Both the position numbers and the translations under genes were made by a program. From Lysobacter antibioticus (lineage in GTDB: Bacteria > Pseudomonadota > Gammaproteobacteria > Xanthomonadales > Xanthomonadaceae), in contig NZ_JMTZ01000043.1 of NCBI RefSeq assembly GCF_000731095.1, positions 1-64,000 on the forward strand: a stretch of DNA of 64,000 bases, written 5' to 3'. The notes beneath the pieces were generated by a model. That model saw nothing but the letters and a program-made list of their open reading frames with translations, was not told the origin of the DNA and made no database searches. Positions 1-7,966 of the stretch are shown piece by piece (position 1 is the stretch's first letter; every line of letters begins with the position of its first letter).

Positions 1-3
1 ATG

Positions 4-30
4 AAAAACGGCGCGCATCCCTGCGCGCCG
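4..30 (-). terminator. Intrinsic terminator of the DUF2339-DUF3999 operon
   Basis: A perfect 9-bp stem (9-17 with 22-30) with a TCCC loop is followed on the minus strand by a run of five T (complement of A4-A8). It lies about 165 bp downstream of the DUF3999 stop codon, the first such structure after that operon. Confidence 0.6.
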
Positions 31-69
31 CCCTCCGGGTCTTCTATGGCCTTCGCGAGTGCAGCACTG

Positions 70-134
70 CGCACAGCAACAGCAACCGCAACCGCAAAAA
101 ACTAAAGCCACAGCCACAGCCACATAAAACTAAG
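70..134. repeat. Imperfect hexamer microsatellite (CAACAG/CAACCG, then GCCACA)
   Basis: Two short hexanucleotide runs follow each other: CAGCAACAGCAACCGCAACCGC, then AGCCACAGCCACAGCCACA. They lie between the terminator and the DUF3999 stop codon and are non-coding. Similar hexamer runs occur at 10203-10256 and 28369-28398, so the class recurs in this genome. No function is visible. Confidence 0.6.
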
Positions 135-195
135 TCATAGGCGTAGCGAATGCGGCGCTGGAGCTAAAGGCAAAGCAACGCTACCGCGCGAACCC

Positions 196-1584
196 TTAAT
201 CCACCGGCTTCGAACTGCGCAACAAACTGAAAGCAAAGCCCGCCACGATCAACGCCCCGGCTATCAACACCGCCCACAGCAGCCACGAGCGCCAGTCGCG
301 CTTCGGTTCCGGCGGCACCAGGGCGGCGGGGCCGGCCAGGGCCGCGGGTCCGCCGAGGCTGGCTTCGGCCGGTTGCCAGTCTTTACCGCGGGTCTGACGC
401 AAGGCTTCGATCAGATGCGCGAGCGGCGAGTCGGCCCGGGCAGTGCGGGCGCTGCCGGCGACCAGGGTGTACGGCGGTGCGCCCTGGGCCAGGAACACCG
501 CGACTTCGGGGCGATAGCCCAGGCGCAGCACCGGTTCGCCGGGCACCGCGGCGTTCGCACGCAAGCGCCAGTGGCGATCGCGCACGGTCGCGGCGAGCTG
601 GCGCGCGGCGGAGCGGTCGCCCTCGCCCTGGCCGGCGACGCGGAACGCCATCCACGGGCCGGCCTGCGGGTGCCAGCCCTGCTCGCTGTCGTCGCGGCTG
701 TCGAGGCGCCATTCCAAGGCATGGTTGCCCGGCAGGGCAACGTCGATCTGCTGAATCGGAAAGCGCCCGTCGAGTTCGTATTCGAACGCGACGCTGCCAT
801 CCTTCTGTTCGAGGCGACGGCCTTTCAGCTCGCGCCATTGCAGCGGCGCGGCGGCGGCGTTACCGGCCAGTTCGGCCTTGACCGCGCTGATCTGCGCGGC
901 GGCCTTGGGGTCTTGCGGGGTCAGGCGCAAATAACGCGCTTGCTCGCCGACGCTGTCGAAGACGATGCGCCGTTGCAGCAGGCGTTGGCCGCCGCGTTGC
1001 AGGTCGACCAGACGGCCGCTGCTGCTCAGGCTGCGCCATTGATCGAGATCGTCGCTGGCCTCGACGCTGTAGGCCGCATCGAGCGCGGCGCCCGGCGCCC
1101 ATTCCAGTTCGAGCGCGAGGATCGGCCGGCGCAAGCGGCTGGCGTCGATCAACAAGGCGGTCTGCGGCAAGCGCGTGGTGTCGCTGGCGGTGCTGCGCGC
1201 TTCGACGCGGCGCAGGCGGCCGTCGGTCTCGACTTCGCTGATCAACTCCCAACCCTGGGTCGCCGAGTCCGACGGCGAGGCCGGCAAGGCGAACCACGGC
1301 AAGGCCACGCGCTGCGGCGCACGCGCCAGGGGCTGTTCGGGCGCGAACACCGAGGCCGGCACCGGCGTGCCGCTGCCGTCGAGCACCTCGACGTCGCGCA
1401 GCTGCGGGCTCTGCGCCTGCCGATAGACGTTCTCGTCGAGCACGACGCGATAAGCACCGCCGTCGTCGCGGCTGAGGTTCAAGGGCCATTGCCGCGCGTA
1501 GTCCTCGCGCGGGCCGGCCCAGGCCAACAACGGCACCGCGACAAGCAACCAGGCGCTGCGGCGGAACCCGGAGATCGTGCTCAT
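196..1584 (-). CDS. DUF3999 family membrane-anchored protein
   Basis: 462 residues. The N-terminus is a Sec signal peptide (hydrophobic LLVAVPLLAWA, cleavage near AWAGP). A long beta-rich periplasmic region follows, and a single C-terminal membrane helix (SWLLWAVLIAGALIVAGFAF) ends in a short basic tail. This layout and length match the DUF3999 family, whose function is unknown. The gene starts 10 bp after the stop codon of the DUF2339 membrane protein, so the two are almost certainly cotranscribed, a pairing seen in other proteobacteria. A role at the cell envelope is inferred from topology only. No catalytic motif is visible. Confidence 0.85.
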   Translation of the reverse strand: MSTISGFRRSAWLLVAVPLLAWAGPREDYARQWPLNLSRDDGGAYRVVLDENVYRQAQSPQLRDVEVLDGSGTPVPASVFAPEQPLARAPQRVALPWFALPASPSDSATQGWELISEVETDGRLRRVEARSTASDTTRLPQTALLIDASRLRRPILALELEWAPGAALDAAYSVEASDDLDQWRSLSSSGRLVDLQRGGQRLLQRRIVFDSVGEQARYLRLTPQDPKAAAQISAVKAELAGNAAAAPLQWRELKGRRLEQKDGSVAFEYELDGRFPIQQIDVALPGNHALEWRLDSRDDSEQGWHPQAGPWMAFRVAGQGEGDRSAARQLAATVRDRHWRLRANAAVPGEPVLRLGYRPEVAVFLAQGAPPYTLVAGSARTARADSPLAHLIEALRQTRGKDWQPAEASLGGPAALAGPAALVPPEPKRDWRSWLLWAVLIAGALIVAGFAFSLLRSSKPVD

Positions 1585-1594
1585 GAAATCGCGC

Positions 1595-4378
1595 TCATGC
1601 CTGGGCCTCGTGAGTGCTGCGGTCGGGGCGGTCGGGGCGGGTATCGTCGTACGGCGGCGCCGGCGCGCCGGGCGGCGCCGGGGCGAAATAGCCGACCAGG
1701 GTGCACAGCAGGCCGTAGGCGATGAACGAAGCGATGCCGAGCAAGTTGCCGAGATGGCCGCGATCGACCAGTACCAACTTGGCCAGCACCACCGCCATCA
1801 GCACCGCGCCGGCCAGCCACAGGCCGCGCTGGCCGCGGCGCGAACCGGCGATCCAGCCGGCCACGCCGAGCACGCTCCAGACCACGGTCAGGCTGGTCTG
1901 CACCAGGCTGGTCGAGAACATCGACGACGACCACGCCACTCCGCCCCAGTAGTGCGCGCTGCGCAGCACTTCGACCGTGATCAGGACGAAACCGGCGGCG
2001 GCGAGCAAGGGCACGCGGCGGCGCTGCAGTTCAGCGCCGACCAGCGGCGACGCCAGCCACGCGCCGAACACCGTCAACACCGCCCACTGCATCAGGCCGA
2101 GCGGGTTGACCAGGGGCAGCCACATCAGCGGATGCGGATTGGCCGGGGTCGCGAGGGTGAAGCCGATCGCCAGCGCCAGCACGATCGCGAACGAGGCCAT
2201 CAGCGGCGCTCGCCAAGCGGCGAAGCGTTGCGGCAAGGGCTGTGCGACCACGCCCGGGCGCCACAGGATCGCCGCGGCCATGACCAGCATCGGCAGCAAC
2301 AAGGCCGCGACGGTCCAGCCGGTGCCGAGCGCGGGAATGCCGTTGCGCTCCCACAAGGTCGACACGCGCAGCAGGGTCATGCCGATCGCCAGCGCCCAGG
2401 CCCACCACCAGCCCGAATGGCCCAGGCCGAGTTCGCCGCCGGCGCGTTCGCGCAGGCCGCTCAGGTTGCGCCAACCGAGCACGGCATACAGCGCCCAGGC
2501 CAGCCAACCGAATCCGGCCAGCGGGTAGTCGTGCTGTTCGGTCTGCAGGAACAGCAACGGCAGCACCGACAACAATGCGAATACCGCAGTCAGCGACAAG
2601 GCTTTCCAGGCGTGGCGACGGAACACTTCGGCGGCGATGCAACCGCTGGCGGCGGTCAGCATCAACACCGCATCGGCGCTGTGGCGGTCGGCGACGAAGT
2701 CGGCGATCTCGCTGCCGGCCGCACCGAGCCACCAGGCCAGGCCCCACAGGTAATACGGCAAGGCCGGCACCGGGCTGTCGCTGCGGCGATGGCTCCAGGC
2801 ACTGGCGAAACCGGCGATGGCGATCAGCAGGGCGCCGGCGAAACTGGCGTTGAGCACCGGCACTTCGGCATCCCAGACCGCGTCGCTGGCGCCGATGACG
2901 AAGGCAAATGCAGCGGCGCCCTGCAGCAGGAAGCCGACCAACTGCGGCAAGCGGCGTTGCTGGCGCAGGCCCAGCCAGACCATCGCCGCGCCTTCGAGCG
3001 CGAACACGCAGGCGGTGGCCTCGGCGGCGAGCGCGAGCGGAATGGCCAGGGTGGCGAAACCCGCGGCGAGCAAGGCATACGGCGTCGACAGGGCGAGGAA
3101 GCGTTCGTCGCGACGCAGCCACCAGGCCAGCGCCGCGTACAACACGCCCAAGCCCAGCGCGCAGAACGCCAGCGGCATGCGCTCGCCTTCGAGCAAACCG
3201 GCCTGCAGCGAGAACGCGACCAGCGGCGTGCCGAACACCAGGCAGCCGTCGATGAGGTCGCGACGCCCGGCCGGACGCTTGCGCGCATACAGCACCGGGA
3301 TCAACAGATAGAAGGCGAAGAACAGCAGCAGGAAGGGTTCGGTGGTCGAGAAGTGCTCGGGGCGGTACTTGAGCACGCCCCACAAGGTGCCGATGCCCCA
3401 GGTGAAGACGAAGCCGAGCAGGTTGAGCACGCGCCACGGTCGCCACCAGGCGATGGCGAAGATGCCGGCATTGAGCACGGCGTAGTAACCGAACAGCGCG
3501 ACGTGGTTGCCGGAACCGGTCGACAGCCAGATCGGCGCGAGGAAGCCGGCGAGGATCGCGAACACCGCCAGCGCCATCGCGTTCTGCTTCACCGCCAGCA
3601 CGCCGGCGCCGGCCACCAGCACCACGCTGAGCGCGAACGCCGCGCCGGCCGGCATCAGCTGGTACAGCTTGAACGCCGCGAACACCACCAACAGCAGCAC
3701 GCCGATGGCGCCGCCCTGCAGGCTCAGGGCGAAGCTGCGCTTGCGTTCGCGCTGGCGCCAACCGAACACCAGCCCGGCCATCGCCGCCAGGGCGACGCCG
3801 GCCAGGCGCAGTTCGATCGGCAGGTGCAGCCAGCCCTGGTCGGTCGCGTACTTCAACAACGCGGCGACGCCGGCGAACAACACCAGCATGCCGACCTTGA
3901 CCGGCACGTTGCCTTCGGTGAACCAGCGCCGCAGCCAGCGCGCGGCGACGGTGAACACGTCCGGCGGCGGCGGTGCGGCGGGTGCGCGCGCGGCTGCGGG
4001 CGCGACGCGCGCGGCGACCGGGCGGGCGACGACGGCGTCTTGCGGTATCGGCGGCGGCACGCTCGCGGTCGGCGGCGGCGAGACCGGCGGAACGGTATGC
4101 GGTGGCGCGGTCGTGGGAGGAGCGGCCGCGGGAACGACGGGCCGCGGCGGACGGACCGCCTGCGCCGGCGGCGGCGCTTCGCGCGCGATCCGCTCGGCCA
4201 GGGTCTCGTCCTCGCGGCGGCCGGATCTCGCAGCGCTCAACGACTCGGCTTGCTGCGCCACGCGACGCTCGAGCTCGGACACGCGCGACTTCAATCCGGC
4301 GACTTGCACCAGCGCCACCACGAGCAGGATCGGCACCAGCAACAACCCCAGTGCCACTAAAACGATCAGTGCTTCCAT
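1595..4378 (-). CDS. DUF2339 polytopic membrane protein
   Basis: 927 residues from ATG 4378; a GTG directly upstream at 4381 is an alternative start. The N-terminal helix (ALIVLVALGLLLVPILLVVAL) is followed by a short coiled coil (SRVSELERRVAQQAESL) and a Pro/Ala-rich linker at about residues 65-140. About 25 consecutive hydrophobic helices fill the rest. This order (anchor, coiled coil, Pro-rich linker, very many TM segments) is typical of DUF2339 proteins, which have no established biochemical role. It is the upstream member of a two-gene operon with the DUF3999 gene. Confidence 0.88.
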   Translation of the reverse strand: MEALIVLVALGLLLVPILLVVALVQVAGLKSRVSELERRVAQQAESLSAARSGRREDETLAERIAREAPPPAQAVRPPRPVVPAAAPPTTAPPHTVPPVSPPPTASVPPPIPQDAVVARPVAARVAPAAARAPAAPPPPDVFTVAARWLRRWFTEGNVPVKVGMLVLFAGVAALLKYATDQGWLHLPIELRLAGVALAAMAGLVFGWRQRERKRSFALSLQGGAIGVLLLVVFAAFKLYQLMPAGAAFALSVVLVAGAGVLAVKQNAMALAVFAILAGFLAPIWLSTGSGNHVALFGYYAVLNAGIFAIAWWRPWRVLNLLGFVFTWGIGTLWGVLKYRPEHFSTTEPFLLLFFAFYLLIPVLYARKRPAGRRDLIDGCLVFGTPLVAFSLQAGLLEGERMPLAFCALGLGVLYAALAWWLRRDERFLALSTPYALLAAGFATLAIPLALAAEATACVFALEGAAMVWLGLRQQRRLPQLVGFLLQGAAAFAFVIGASDAVWDAEVPVLNASFAGALLIAIAGFASAWSHRRSDSPVPALPYYLWGLAWWLGAAGSEIADFVADRHSADAVLMLTAASGCIAAEVFRRHAWKALSLTAVFALLSVLPLLFLQTEQHDYPLAGFGWLAWALYAVLGWRNLSGLRERAGGELGLGHSGWWWAWALAIGMTLLRVSTLWERNGIPALGTGWTVAALLLPMLVMAAAILWRPGVVAQPLPQRFAAWRAPLMASFAIVLALAIGFTLATPANPHPLMWLPLVNPLGLMQWAVLTVFGAWLASPLVGAELQRRRVPLLAAAGFVLITVEVLRSAHYWGGVAWSSSMFSTSLVQTSLTVVWSVLGVAGWIAGSRRGQRGLWLAGAVLMAVVLAKLVLVDRGHLGNLLGIASFIAYGLLCTLVGYFAPAPPGAPAPPYDDTRPDRPDRSTHEAQA

Positions 4379-4493
4379 CACCCGTCCCTGTTCCGTGCAT
4401 CGTGCGCTTGGTCACGAACGTTACACCAAGCCGCAAGCCTTGAAGGACAAGGCTTCACGCATTCTATACACAGCTTGTTCACCACATATCGCG

Positions 4494-4522
4494 TTGACGG
4501 AATCGATAAACCACACTATGTT
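4494..4522 (+). promoter_or_regulatory. Sigma70-type promoter of nrdA
   Basis: A -35 box TTGACG (4494-4499) is separated by 17 bp from a -10 box TATGTT (4517-4522). Transcription would start near 4529, at the 5' edge of the cobalamin riboswitch. The match to TTGACA/TATAAT is 5/6 and 4/6. Prediction by eye. Confidence 0.6.
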
Positions 4523-4526
4523 GTGC
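4511..4526 (+). promoter_or_regulatory. Probable NrdR box over the nrdA -10 region
   Basis: The 16-mer CCACACTATGTTGTGC matches the NrdR-box consensus acaCwAtATaTwgtgt at 12 of 16 positions and covers the -10 element, where NrdR represses. A weaker partner (8/16) begins at 4481 (ACCACATATCGCGTTG), 30 bp upstream and over the -35. NrdR boxes normally occur as pairs about 31-32 bp apart. The first box is convincing, the second is not. Confidence 0.5.
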
Positions 4527-4725
4527 CCGTCGGTGCCGATCGCGAGATTGGCTCAATAGGGAAGCCGGTAAGGACGCAGCCAGCGCGGCGTCCAAAGCCG
4601 GCGCTGCCCCGCAGCGGTATGGGAAACGAACGCTACCAAGCACTGGACGCGCCTCGCGTCTGGGAAGCGGTAGCCAGTAGGAGACGCGAGTCGTCGTGTC
4701 CCGAGCCCGAAGACCTGCCGACAGC
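4525..4725 (+). ncRNA. Cobalamin (B12) riboswitch upstream of nrdA
   Basis: The conserved blocks of the cobalamin aptamer are readable in order: AATAGGGAAGCCGGT (4554-4568), GCTGCCCCGCAGCGGTATGG (4602-4621), GGGAAGCGG...CCAGTAG (about 4662-4680) and the B12 box AGCCCGAAGACCTGCC (4704-4719). About 310 nt of GC-rich leader separate the aptamer from the nrdA ATG, with no poly-U tract. Control by start-site occlusion or Rho is therefore more likely than intrinsic termination. Known logic: adenosylcobalamin binding shuts off the B12-independent enzyme. Confidence 0.95.
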
Positions 4726-5035
4726 CGCGCGTTGCACACCGCGCGGTACCGGCCCAGGAGTCTTCGGGGGAAGACGGCCGGTGTCGCAGCACGATGGCTC
4801 CGCCGTCGTGCTCGTTCCGTTGCGGCGCCGCCACGCGCGCCGACGCGGGATGCGCCCGTCTCGGGCCGCGCGACACCTCGCCTGCAAGCTCCCGAGTTCC
4901 GCGCCCGCGGGGGCACGGCCGTGCCATCGACGACGCCGCTGCGCGGCCGGTCGTCGCTGGCGCGTCCGCGTTCTCCGCGCGTCGCCCTTCGCGGGAAGGT
5001 CGGCGACCCGTGCACCCACGCCCCGGAGTTACGCC

Positions 5036-7507
5036 ATGACCACGCTCGCACCCGAATCGTCCGCCGCCTCCCCCGCCGCCGACACTGCCGCCAAACCCGC
5101 CCGCGACCCGCAAGCCGATACCGGCTTCGCGCTGACCCCGCCCGCGGCCAACCTGACCATGAGCGTGACCAAGCGCAACGGCCGCCGCGAGCCGGTCGAC
5201 CTGAACAAGATCGTGCGCGCGGTGACCCGCAGCGGCGAGAACCTGTACGCCGTCGACCCGATGCGCGTGGCCACCCGCACCATCTCCGGCCTGTACGACG
5301 GCGCGACCACACGCGAGCTCGACGAACTGTCGATCCGCACCGCCGCCCTGCTGACCGCCGAAGAACCCGAATACGGCCGCCTCGCCGCGCGCCTGCTCGC
5401 CGGCGTGATCGAGAAGGAAGTCGCCGGCATCGAGATCCATGCGTTCTCGCAGTCGGTCCAGCGCGGCTTCGACCTGGGCCTGATCAACCAGCGCCTGCTC
5501 GACTTCGTCCAGGCCAATGCGCGCAAGCTCAACGACGCGATCGACCGCAACCTCGACGCCAAGTTCGACTACTTCGGCCTGCGCACCCTGTACGACCGCT
5601 ACCTGCTGCGCCATCCGACCGCGCGCACCGTCATCGAGACCCCGCAGCAATTCTTCCTGCGCATCGCCTGCGCGCTGAGCGAAGACGTCGGCGACGCACT
5701 CGCCCTGTACCGGCGCATGGCCCAGCTCGACTACATCCCGAGCTCGCCGACCCTGTTCAACGCCGGCACCACCCACGAGCAGTTGTCGAGCTGCTTCCTG
5801 CTCGATTCGCCCGACGACTCGCTGGAAGCGATCTACAAGCGCTACATGGACGTGGCCAAGCTCAGCAAGTTCAGCGGCGGCATCGGCCTGAGCTACACCC
5901 GCATCCGTTCGCGCGGTTCGCTGATCCGCTCGACCAACGGCCTCAGCAACGGCATCGTGCCGTGGCTCAAGACCCTCGACGCCTCGGTCGCCGCGGTCAA
6001 CCAGGGCGGCAAGCGCAAGGGCGCGGCCTGCGTCTACCTGGAGCCGTGGCACGCCGACGTCGAGGAGTTTCTCGAACTGCGCGATAACACCGGCGACGAA
6101 GCGCGCCGCACCCACAACCTCAACCTCGCCAACTGGATTCCCGACGAATTCATGCGCCGCGTCGAGGCCGACGCCGACTGGTCGCTGTTCGATCCGTCCA
6201 AGGTGCCGCAGCTGACCGACCTGTGGGGCGAAGCCTTCGACCGCGCCTATCACGCCGCCGAAGCGGCCGGCCTGGCGACCAAGAAGGTCAAGGCGCGCGA
6301 CATCTACGGCCGGATGATGCGCACCCTGGCGCAGACCGGCAACGGCTGGATGAACTTCAAGGACAAGTCCAACCGCGCCTCCAACCAGACCCTGCGCGAC
6401 GGCAACGTCATCCACCTGTCGAACCTGTGCACCGAAATCCTCGAGGTCACCTCGCAGGACGAGACTGCGGTGTGCAACCTGGGCTCGATCAACCTCTCGC
6501 ACCACGTCGAGATGTACGAGGATGGCAAGGGCGCGTTCGATTTCGACAAACTCGCCGAGACTGTGCGCCTGGCCGTGCGCCAGCTCGACCGCGTGATCGA
6601 CCTGAACTTCTACCCGATCGAGACCGCGCGCCGCGCCAACCTCAAGTGGCGCCCGGTCGGCCTGGGCTCGATGGGCCTGCAGGACGTGTTCTTCAAGCTG
6701 CGCCTGCCGTTCGACTCCGAACCCGCGCGCAAGCTCGCCCAGGAAATCGCCGAGGCGATCTACTTCCACGCCCTGTCGGCGTCGAACGAGCTGGCGATGG
6801 AACACGGCAAGCACCCGTCCTTCGCCGACACCCGCGCTTCGGTCGGCGAACTGCAGTTCGAGGCCTGGGGCGTGACCCCGTCGCAGCCCGAGCGTTGGGA
6901 CGCGCTGCGCAAGCGCATCGCAGAGCACGGCCTGCGCAACTCGCTGCTGATCGCGATCGCGCCGACCGCGACCATCGCCTCGATCGCCGGCTGCTACGAG
7001 TGCATCGAGCCGCAGGTGTCGAACCTGTTCAAGCGCGAGACCTTGTCGGGCGACTTCCTGGTCGTCAACAAGTACCTGGTCGAAGAGCTCAAGAAGCTCG
7101 GCCAGTGGACCGCGGAGATGCGCGACCGCATCAAGATGGCCGAAGGTTCGATCCAGTCGGTGACCGAAGTGCCGGACGCCCTGCGCCAGGTCTATCGCAC
7201 CGCCTGGGAACTGCCGATGCGCTCGCTGATCGACATGGCCGCCGAGCGCGGCGCCTATATCGACCAGAGCCAATCGCTCAACCTGTTCATCGAAAGCCCG
7301 AACATCGGCCAGCTCAGCTCGATGTACATGTACGCCTGGAAGAAGGGCCTGAAGACGACGTATTACCTGCGTTCGCGTCCGGCCACCAAGATCGCCAAGA
7401 CCACGGTCAGCGCACCGGCGGTCAGCGCACCGAAGCCGGAATACACCACGGATGAGGCGATCGCCTGTTCGCTGGAGAACCCGGAATCTTGCGAGGCTTG
7501 CCAGTGA
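5036..7507 (+). CDS. nrdA: Ribonucleoside-diphosphate reductase, alpha (large) subunit, class Ia
   Basis: 823 residues from ATG 5036. It reduces NDPs to dNDPs together with NrdB. An N-terminal ATP-cone begins at about residue 42 (MSVTKRNGRREPVDLNKI), implying allosteric activity control. The catalytic 10-stranded barrel carries the redox Cys in QLSSCFLLDSPDDS (about residue 252), the NLCTEILEVTS active-site segment (about 465), and the C-terminal shuttle pair CEAC at residues 819-822. The open frame extends 5' through the riboswitch, but those codons are leader RNA, and the riboswitch forces the start at or near 5036. nrdB lies downstream but is separated by an antisense four-helix-bundle gene. 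Confidence 0.97.
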   Translation: MTTLAPESSAASPAADTAAKPARDPQADTGFALTPPAANLTMSVTKRNGRREPVDLNKIVRAVTRSGENLYAVDPMRVATRTISGLYDGATTRELDELSIRTAALLTAEEPEYGRLAARLLAGVIEKEVAGIEIHAFSQSVQRGFDLGLINQRLLDFVQANARKLNDAIDRNLDAKFDYFGLRTLYDRYLLRHPTARTVIETPQQFFLRIACALSEDVGDALALYRRMAQLDYIPSSPTLFNAGTTHEQLSSCFLLDSPDDSLEAIYKRYMDVAKLSKFSGGIGLSYTRIRSRGSLIRSTNGLSNGIVPWLKTLDASVAAVNQGGKRKGAACVYLEPWHADVEEFLELRDNTGDEARRTHNLNLANWIPDEFMRRVEADADWSLFDPSKVPQLTDLWGEAFDRAYHAAEAAGLATKKVKARDIYGRMMRTLAQTGNGWMNFKDKSNRASNQTLRDGNVIHLSNLCTEILEVTSQDETAVCNLGSINLSHHVEMYEDGKGAFDFDKLAETVRLAVRQLDRVIDLNFYPIETARRANLKWRPVGLGSMGLQDVFFKLRLPFDSEPARKLAQEIAEAIYFHALSASNELAMEHGKHPSFADTRASVGELQFEAWGVTPSQPERWDALRKRIAEHGLRNSLLIAIAPTATIASIAGCYECIEPQVSNLFKRETLSGDFLVVNKYLVEELKKLGQWTAEMRDRIKMAEGSIQSVTEVPDALRQVYRTAWELPMRSLIDMAAERGAYIDQSQSLNLFIESPNIGQLSSMYMYAWKKGLKTTYYLRSRPATKIAKTTVSAPAVSAPKPEYTTDEAIACSLENPESCEACQ

Positions 7508-7521
7508 GGCAGGAATGAGTT

Positions 7522-7541
7522 GAGAGGAGTGAGGAGTGAGT
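7522..7541 (+). repeat. Left inverted repeat flanking the four-helix-bundle gene
   Basis: GAGAGGAGTGAGGAGTGAGT (7522-7541) is an 18/20 match to the reverse complement of 7990-8009. The two copies enclose the antisense four-helix-bundle gene and the first nrdB codons. The left copy ends on the gene's stop codon. Confidence 0.75.
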
Positions 7542-7903
7542 CAAGGCGGTTTCAGTGACCTTGAGGCTCTTCGCAGGACGGTAAGCATTCGGCTGGTCTC
7601 GTCGATAAGACGTTTTATTTCGACGAGATCGGCCGGGAACAGCCAGCCCACCCGCTCGCAGATCAATACTTGGGTGTGAAGCTCCGATAGCGAACCATGT
7701 GCGATGGCCAAGAATTGCGCCTTCTCCTTCTTAGACTCCCGCGTCCAGCCTTCCGCGATATTGCTAGGTACCGACACGGCAGACCGGGTCAGTTGCAACC
7801 GAATTCCATATCGCTCCATCGCGGGGAGCTGCGTCGAAACGATGCAAACCTGTTCCGCCAGCCTCATGGACTTGTCCCAAATCGTAGTTACTTGGTAGTG
7901 CAT
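7541..7903 (-). CDS. Four-helix bundle protein (23S rRNA intervening-sequence protein family)
   Basis: 120 residues from ATG 7903, which has GGGAG 7 nt upstream; a GTG at 7918 would add five residues. Family hallmarks are the opening IWDKSMRLAEQVC, the central LTRSAVSVPSNIAEGWTRESKKEKAQFLAIAHGSLSEL and the C-terminal helix ending RMLTVLRRA. Proteins of this small, all-helical family were first seen in insertions within 23S rRNA genes and are scattered singly through many genomes. Their role is unknown. The gene runs antisense between nrdA and nrdB and is bounded by inverted repeats, which suggests it arrived as a small mobile or repeat-borne unit. Confidence 0.9.
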   Translation of the reverse strand: MHYQVTTIWDKSMRLAEQVCIVSTQLPAMERYGIRLQLTRSAVSVPSNIAEGWTRESKKEKAQFLAIAHGSLSELHTQVLICERVGWLFPADLVEIKRLIDETSRMLTVLRRASRSLKPP

Positions 7904-7966
7904 CGGCTGCTCCCTCACAACAGAGGTTGACTCATCCGCCGCACACCTAAAATCGGAAAACCCCTT

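Noticed and set aside
1577-4360. 927-codon plus-strand open frame
   Set aside because: Antisense shadow of the DUF2339 membrane protein; His/Gln/Arg-rich composition typical of a high-GC antisense frame.
4475-5035. 187-codon N-terminal extension of NrdA
   Set aside because: This stretch is the cobalamin riboswitch and leader. NrdA homology begins near MTTLAPES/MSVTKRNG.
7541-7903. Antitoxin or nrd regulator between nrdA and nrdB
   Set aside because: The sequence matches the four-helix-bundle (23S IVS) family. There is no DNA-binding motif and no toxin partner.
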